From Bacteroidota bacterium (GTDB lineage Bacteria; Bacteroidota; Ignavibacteria; Ignavibacteriales; Ignavibacteriaceae), in contig JAJYDC010000021.1 in the NCBI GenBank assembly GCA_021777835.1, forward strand, positions 1 through 45,684: a stretch of 45,684 nucleotides of DNA. The letters run 5' to 3'. Shown here piece after piece: positions 42,768 to 45,684 of this stretch. Position 1 is the first letter of the stretch; each line of letters begins with the position of its first letter. Below the pieces are notes generated by a model. It made no database searches, was not told the origin of the DNA, and saw nothing but the letters and a program-made list of their open reading frames with translations. A program made the position numbers and the translations under genes.

Positions 42768-45227
42768 TTATGCTAATTCTTTAGATAAACGTTGTCGAAC
42801 TATGTTTACCAAAGAATCATAATTCTGGCCTTCAGGATAGACAGGCTTAAGAAATTTTATATTGATTTTCTTCCAAGGTCTTGGGATAATACTTCCCCTC
42901 GGCAATGCTTTATAAGCTCCGTTTATTGAAACCGGAACAATCGGAACATTTAGTTCCTGACTTAAAATTGCAAAAGATTTCTTAAACTCTCCCAAAGAGC
43001 CAGTTCTTGTCCTCGTACCTTCTGGAAATATTATTATATTTTTCCCTTTCCTAAGTACTTCTGCTAATTTTTGTAGCGATTCCTTTAAGTCACGATTCAA
43101 ATCCATTATTATAACATTATTCCTATTTGCAAAAGCTTTTACCCATTGGTTTCTAAGATGTTTTTCTTTTGCATAAAAATAAGTATTCTTCATTACCTTG
43201 TTTTTCAAGTACATGGAAACAAATAATCCGTCAAAAAAGCTTTGATGGTTGGGAGCAATAATAAACGGGCCTTCCGGTAAATTTTCTGTTCCTTCACTCT
43301 TCAGTCTAAAATAAAGTTTGAATAAAATCTTAGATATATTTTTAAAAAGATTCTGAGTAAACCAACTTTGGGGAAGCTTTAGTTCTACCTTTTCCTTAAA
43401 TATTTCTGCCCACTTGACTGTCTCTACAGTAAGCCTGTTCTTTTTCTCTCTCATAAATTGGGAAAGTTTCTCAACAGTCGGATGGTAAATCAAAACATCA
43501 TTCTGAATTTTAATGCCAAAAGTTGATTCAAGAAAAACGTGAAGGTTAACTTTATCCAATGAATCAAGTCCTAAGTCAATCTCGAAGTGATCATCGGGAG
43601 AAATGTCGTTTTTCTTTTGTTCTTTTAGAAAATCCCGGATTACCAGGTATTCCTCGAATTGTGGTTCATTTAATACTTGTTTCTTGACCCCAGTATTTTC
43701 ACTTATTATCTCTGCTAATTTGAAGCGCTGTATTTTCCCGAGCCTCGTTTTAGGCAGTTCATCTTTATAAAGAATAAATTTATTAATCTTTTTGTAAGAG
43801 GAAACACTATGATTATATTTATCAATTATTTCCCATCGGAATATTTCTTCAATAGTCTGAATTGAGTCTTCCGCAAGTCTCTTAAAATTCGGATAGATAA
43901 CGGCTGTTAGAATATCATTCTGCATGAACACGCCAACTTCTGAAGTATAGTCTGACAATATCTTAATTTTATTTTCAATTTCTTCCGGATTAATGTTTTT
44001 CCCATTCGATAATACAATTATTTCTTTTGAACGGCCTGTAATATGAATAAATCCTTCATTATCGAAGTAGCCTAGATCGCCTGTGTACAGCCAACCGTCT
44101 TTTAACACCGCTTTAGTTTCTTCTGGGCGATTGTAGTATCCTTGCATAATGTTGCGCCCTCGTGCAACTATCTCGCCATCTCTTGTTGCCATTTCCAAAC
44201 ACGATAATGGTTTACCTGCAGAGCCTATTTTCCAATTTCCTGGATGAGTGAAGGTTATCATTGGAGCGGCCTCTGTCATTCCAAATCCTTCTAACATTTC
44301 AAAACCAAGTGTCTTAAAATCTCTTGCTAAACCTTCGTCCAGCTTAGCTCCTCCGCAAACCATGTATTCAATGTATCCGCCAAACTTATCATGAACCTTT
44401 CTAAATATTACTTTCGAAAAGGTTCTTGAGTTTATAAACCTCGCAAGTCTGAAAATTGATTTGGTAAGAATGCTTTTATTAATTTGATTTATAATTCCCT
44501 GGTGAATCGCAGAATATAAGCGAGGGACACCAATGATTATTGCTATCTGATTTTTTTGCAACGTTCCAATTATATCTTCTGAGGTCATTGATGGAGCAAA
44601 AGCAATTGTAGCACCGACAAATAATGGTGCGATTAGCGTTCCAATTAATGGAAATATATGATGAAGAGGTAATAAAGCTAATACGTTTCTTTGCTGTGTA
44701 AAAATTGGAATTTCGACCGATACTGCTTCTAAGTTGGCTAGTATATTATCGTAAGATAGCATAACGCCTTTTGGCTCACCAGTGGTGCCTGATGTATAAA
44801 TTATTACAGCAGTATCGAAAACATTTTTACTTACAATTTCATCGGGAGTATAGTTGCTATAATTATAGTTTAGTTCCTCAAAAATGAAATCAACTATATC
44901 ATACTTTAATAATTTGCGTGCATTATTAAAAATATCAATTGTATCTTGTGAGCAGAAAATTACTTCAGGCCTGCAATCGTTTAGCATGTATGCAACTTCT
45001 TCTGCTGGAGCCAGAGAGTCAATCGGAACTGCTATTGCACTGTTCTTCCAGGCAGAATAGAATGCATAGCTCCATTCTGGTCTATTCGAAGAGAAGATAG
45101 CAGCTTTAGTAACTTTCTTACCTTTATATAATGTAGAATAGAAATGGATATGTCTTAGAAGTTCATCGTAAGAGATTCTGTCATTCTGCCAGACTATTGC
45201 TGTCTTTTCAAGTTGTTTTATATACAA
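42768..45227 (-). CDS. Acyl-activating enzyme / ACP / PlsC acyltransferase fusion
   Basis: An 819-residue three-part protein for fatty acid recycling into lipids. Residues 1-505 are an AMP-binding domain (TSGTTGEPKG 145-154, GFGMTEA 314-320, YTGDL with Asp384, GRSKE 398-402, catalytic Lys498 in PKTRLGKIQRF). Residues about 525-595 are an acyl-carrier domain with GLDSLDKV and phosphopantetheine Ser556. Residues about 645-815 are PlsC (1-acylglycerol-3-phosphate acyltransferase): NHQSFFDG (His661, Asp666) and FPEGTRTR. E. coli Aas has only ligase and PlsC in the opposite order; here the ACP sits between. The start is TTG 45227 with AGAGGG nine bases upstream. A 4-base gap separates its stop from the convergent GH13 gene. 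Confidence 0.92.
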   Translation of the reverse strand: MYIKQLEKTAIVWQNDRISYDELLRHIHFYSTLYKGKKVTKAAIFSSNRPEWSYAFYSAWKNSAIAVPIDSLAPAEEVAYMLNDCRPEVIFCSQDTIDIFNNARKLLKYDIVDFIFEELNYNYSNYTPDEIVSKNVFDTAVIIYTSGTTGEPKGVMLSYDNILANLEAVSVEIPIFTQQRNVLALLPLHHIFPLIGTLIAPLFVGATIAFAPSMTSEDIIGTLQKNQIAIIIGVPRLYSAIHQGIINQINKSILTKSIFRLARFINSRTFSKVIFRKVHDKFGGYIEYMVCGGAKLDEGLARDFKTLGFEMLEGFGMTEAAPMITFTHPGNWKIGSAGKPLSCLEMATRDGEIVARGRNIMQGYYNRPEETKAVLKDGWLYTGDLGYFDNEGFIHITGRSKEIIVLSNGKNINPEEIENKIKILSDYTSEVGVFMQNDILTAVIYPNFKRLAEDSIQTIEEIFRWEIIDKYNHSVSSYKKINKFILYKDELPKTRLGKIQRFKLAEIISENTGVKKQVLNEPQFEEYLVIRDFLKEQKKNDISPDDHFEIDLGLDSLDKVNLHVFLESTFGIKIQNDVLIYHPTVEKLSQFMREKKNRLTVETVKWAEIFKEKVELKLPQSWFTQNLFKNISKILFKLYFRLKSEGTENLPEGPFIIAPNHQSFFDGLFVSMYLKNKVMKNTYFYAKEKHLRNQWVKAFANRNNVIIMDLNRDLKESLQKLAEVLRKGKNIIIFPEGTRTRTGSLGEFKKSFAILSQELNVPIVPVSINGAYKALPRGSIIPRPWKKINIKFLKPVYPEGQNYDSLVNIVRQRLSKELA

Positions 45228-45244
45228 ATTTATTGTCCCTCTTC

Positions 45245-45296
45245 AAAGATCACATACAATTTAACGAAAAACAAAGTGTGTTTAAAGATCTCATAC
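45245..45296. repeat. Direct repeat AAAGATC(A/T)CATAC upstream of the fusion gene
   Basis: AAAGATCACATAC (45245-45257) and AAAGATCTCATAC (45284-45296) differ at one base and are 39 bases apart, about 18 and 57 bases upstream of the TTG start. They may be regulator sites or remains of a duplication. The rest of the gap to 45424 holds no gene. Confidence 0.4.
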
Positions 45297-45424
45297 TATG
45301 TCCATTCTGGTTTCATCGAAAGGTTGCCTATTAACTGAAGTTCTGCGAGACTGTAAATAATGTAATGCTTCAAGGGAAAAGTTACAATTCATAAAAAATA
45401 ATATAGACAAAAAGTTTTCATAAT

Positions 45425-45684
45425 TTAAGCTGCTTGATTCATAGAGTTCCAATAATCTGCTCTTTTTATTTCTGCTTTTTCTAGTTTTAATTCTCTTTCA
45501 AGTAATTTTCCCTTATTCTTTCCCAGGAGATAATCTTCCGGTGTAAGATAATTCAGAGAAGCATGAAGTCTTTTTGTGTTATAGAAATTTATATAATCTT
45601 CGATATAAATCTTAAAGTCATCAAAGTTAACAGGTGATTTTATTCTTAAACATTCTTCACTAATAGTCCTATGATAACGTTCTA
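45425..45684 (-). CDS. DDE transposase, C-terminal part (IS3/IS481 superfamily), cut by window edge
   Basis: My minus-strand translation of the last 260 bases gives 85 residues ending in a stop at 45425-45427. It begins ERYHRTISEECLR, with the last catalytic Glu of the DDE triad, continues YINFYNTKRLHASLNYLTPEDYL, and ends in a charged helix. This is the rve core of an IS transposase, probably IS3-type. Its start and the far terminus are beyond the window, so intactness and the inverted repeats cannot be judged. Confidence 0.88.
   Translation of the reverse strand, partial: ERYHRTISEECLRIKSPVNFDDFKIYIEDYINFYNTKRLHASLNYLTPEDYLLGKNKGKLLERELKLEKAEIKRADYWNSMNQAA

Overview
The window looks like a chromosomal segment of an AT-rich, Gram-negative member of the Bacteroidetes/Chlorobi/Ignavibacteria assemblage, most likely Ignavibacteria-like. 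The reasons are low GC, several TTG/GTG starts with only patchy Shine-Dalgarno sequences, lipoprotein signals, a bacillithiol-type BshA and a YpdA-like reductase, GSI-type glutamine synthetase, and large fused acyl-activating enzymes. This is inference from gene content; no rRNA, tRNA or CRISPR array was seen.

Layout. 1-5.4 kb: a truncated OPT oligopeptide transporter (minus), divergent from an RsmI-like methyltransferase, then a minus-strand nucleotidyltransferase pair and an RlmD-type rRNA methyltransferase overlapping a second methyltransferase. 5.4-5.9 kb: a non-coding stretch with an 11-bp tandem repeat framed by an inverted repeat. 5.9-12.6 kb: housekeeping genes (S9 peptidase, YkvA, NUDIX, RecN, HemW) converging on a HAD phosphatase and a Cys-rich mini-protein. 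12.8-18.3 kb: an accessory redox/metabolic group (YpdA-like reductase with a strong palindrome before it, Rieske lipoprotein, dienelactone hydrolase, two aldo/keto reductases, GNAT). 18.4-24.2 kb: enolase, DMT transporter, a tiny basic protein, GT2 glycosyltransferase, Lrp regulator and glutamine synthetase with a clear terminator.

24.3-30.4 kb: a mobile element, all genes on the minus strand. It has a tyrosine recombinase, a long hairpin, an unknown 227-aa protein, an excisionase-type HTH protein and a rolling-circle (HUH) Rep protein, followed by two lipoprotein genes and a decayed PEGA-type lipoprotein gene. Imperfect direct repeats at 24271 and 30335 are candidate ends; a weaker copy beside the rep stop codon offers a smaller alternative.

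30.5-39 kb (minus): a 1532-aa acyl-CoA ligase/unknown/GNAT fusion downstream of an ArsC-like protein, then a compact operon bshA - DNPH1-like hydrolase - unknown - RsmF-like methyltransferase. 39.2-42.8 kb (plus): overlapping sugar kinase, RmlD-like reductase and secreted GH13 glycosidase. 42.8-45.2 kb (minus): an 819-aa acyl-activating enzyme/ACP/PlsC fusion. The window ends inside a DDE transposase gene.

The most unusual items are the 1532-aa fusion, the rep/integrase element with its 21-bp-stem hairpin and operator-like palindromes, the YpdA homologue lacking the glycine-motif cysteine, and the acyl ligase-ACP-PlsC fusion.
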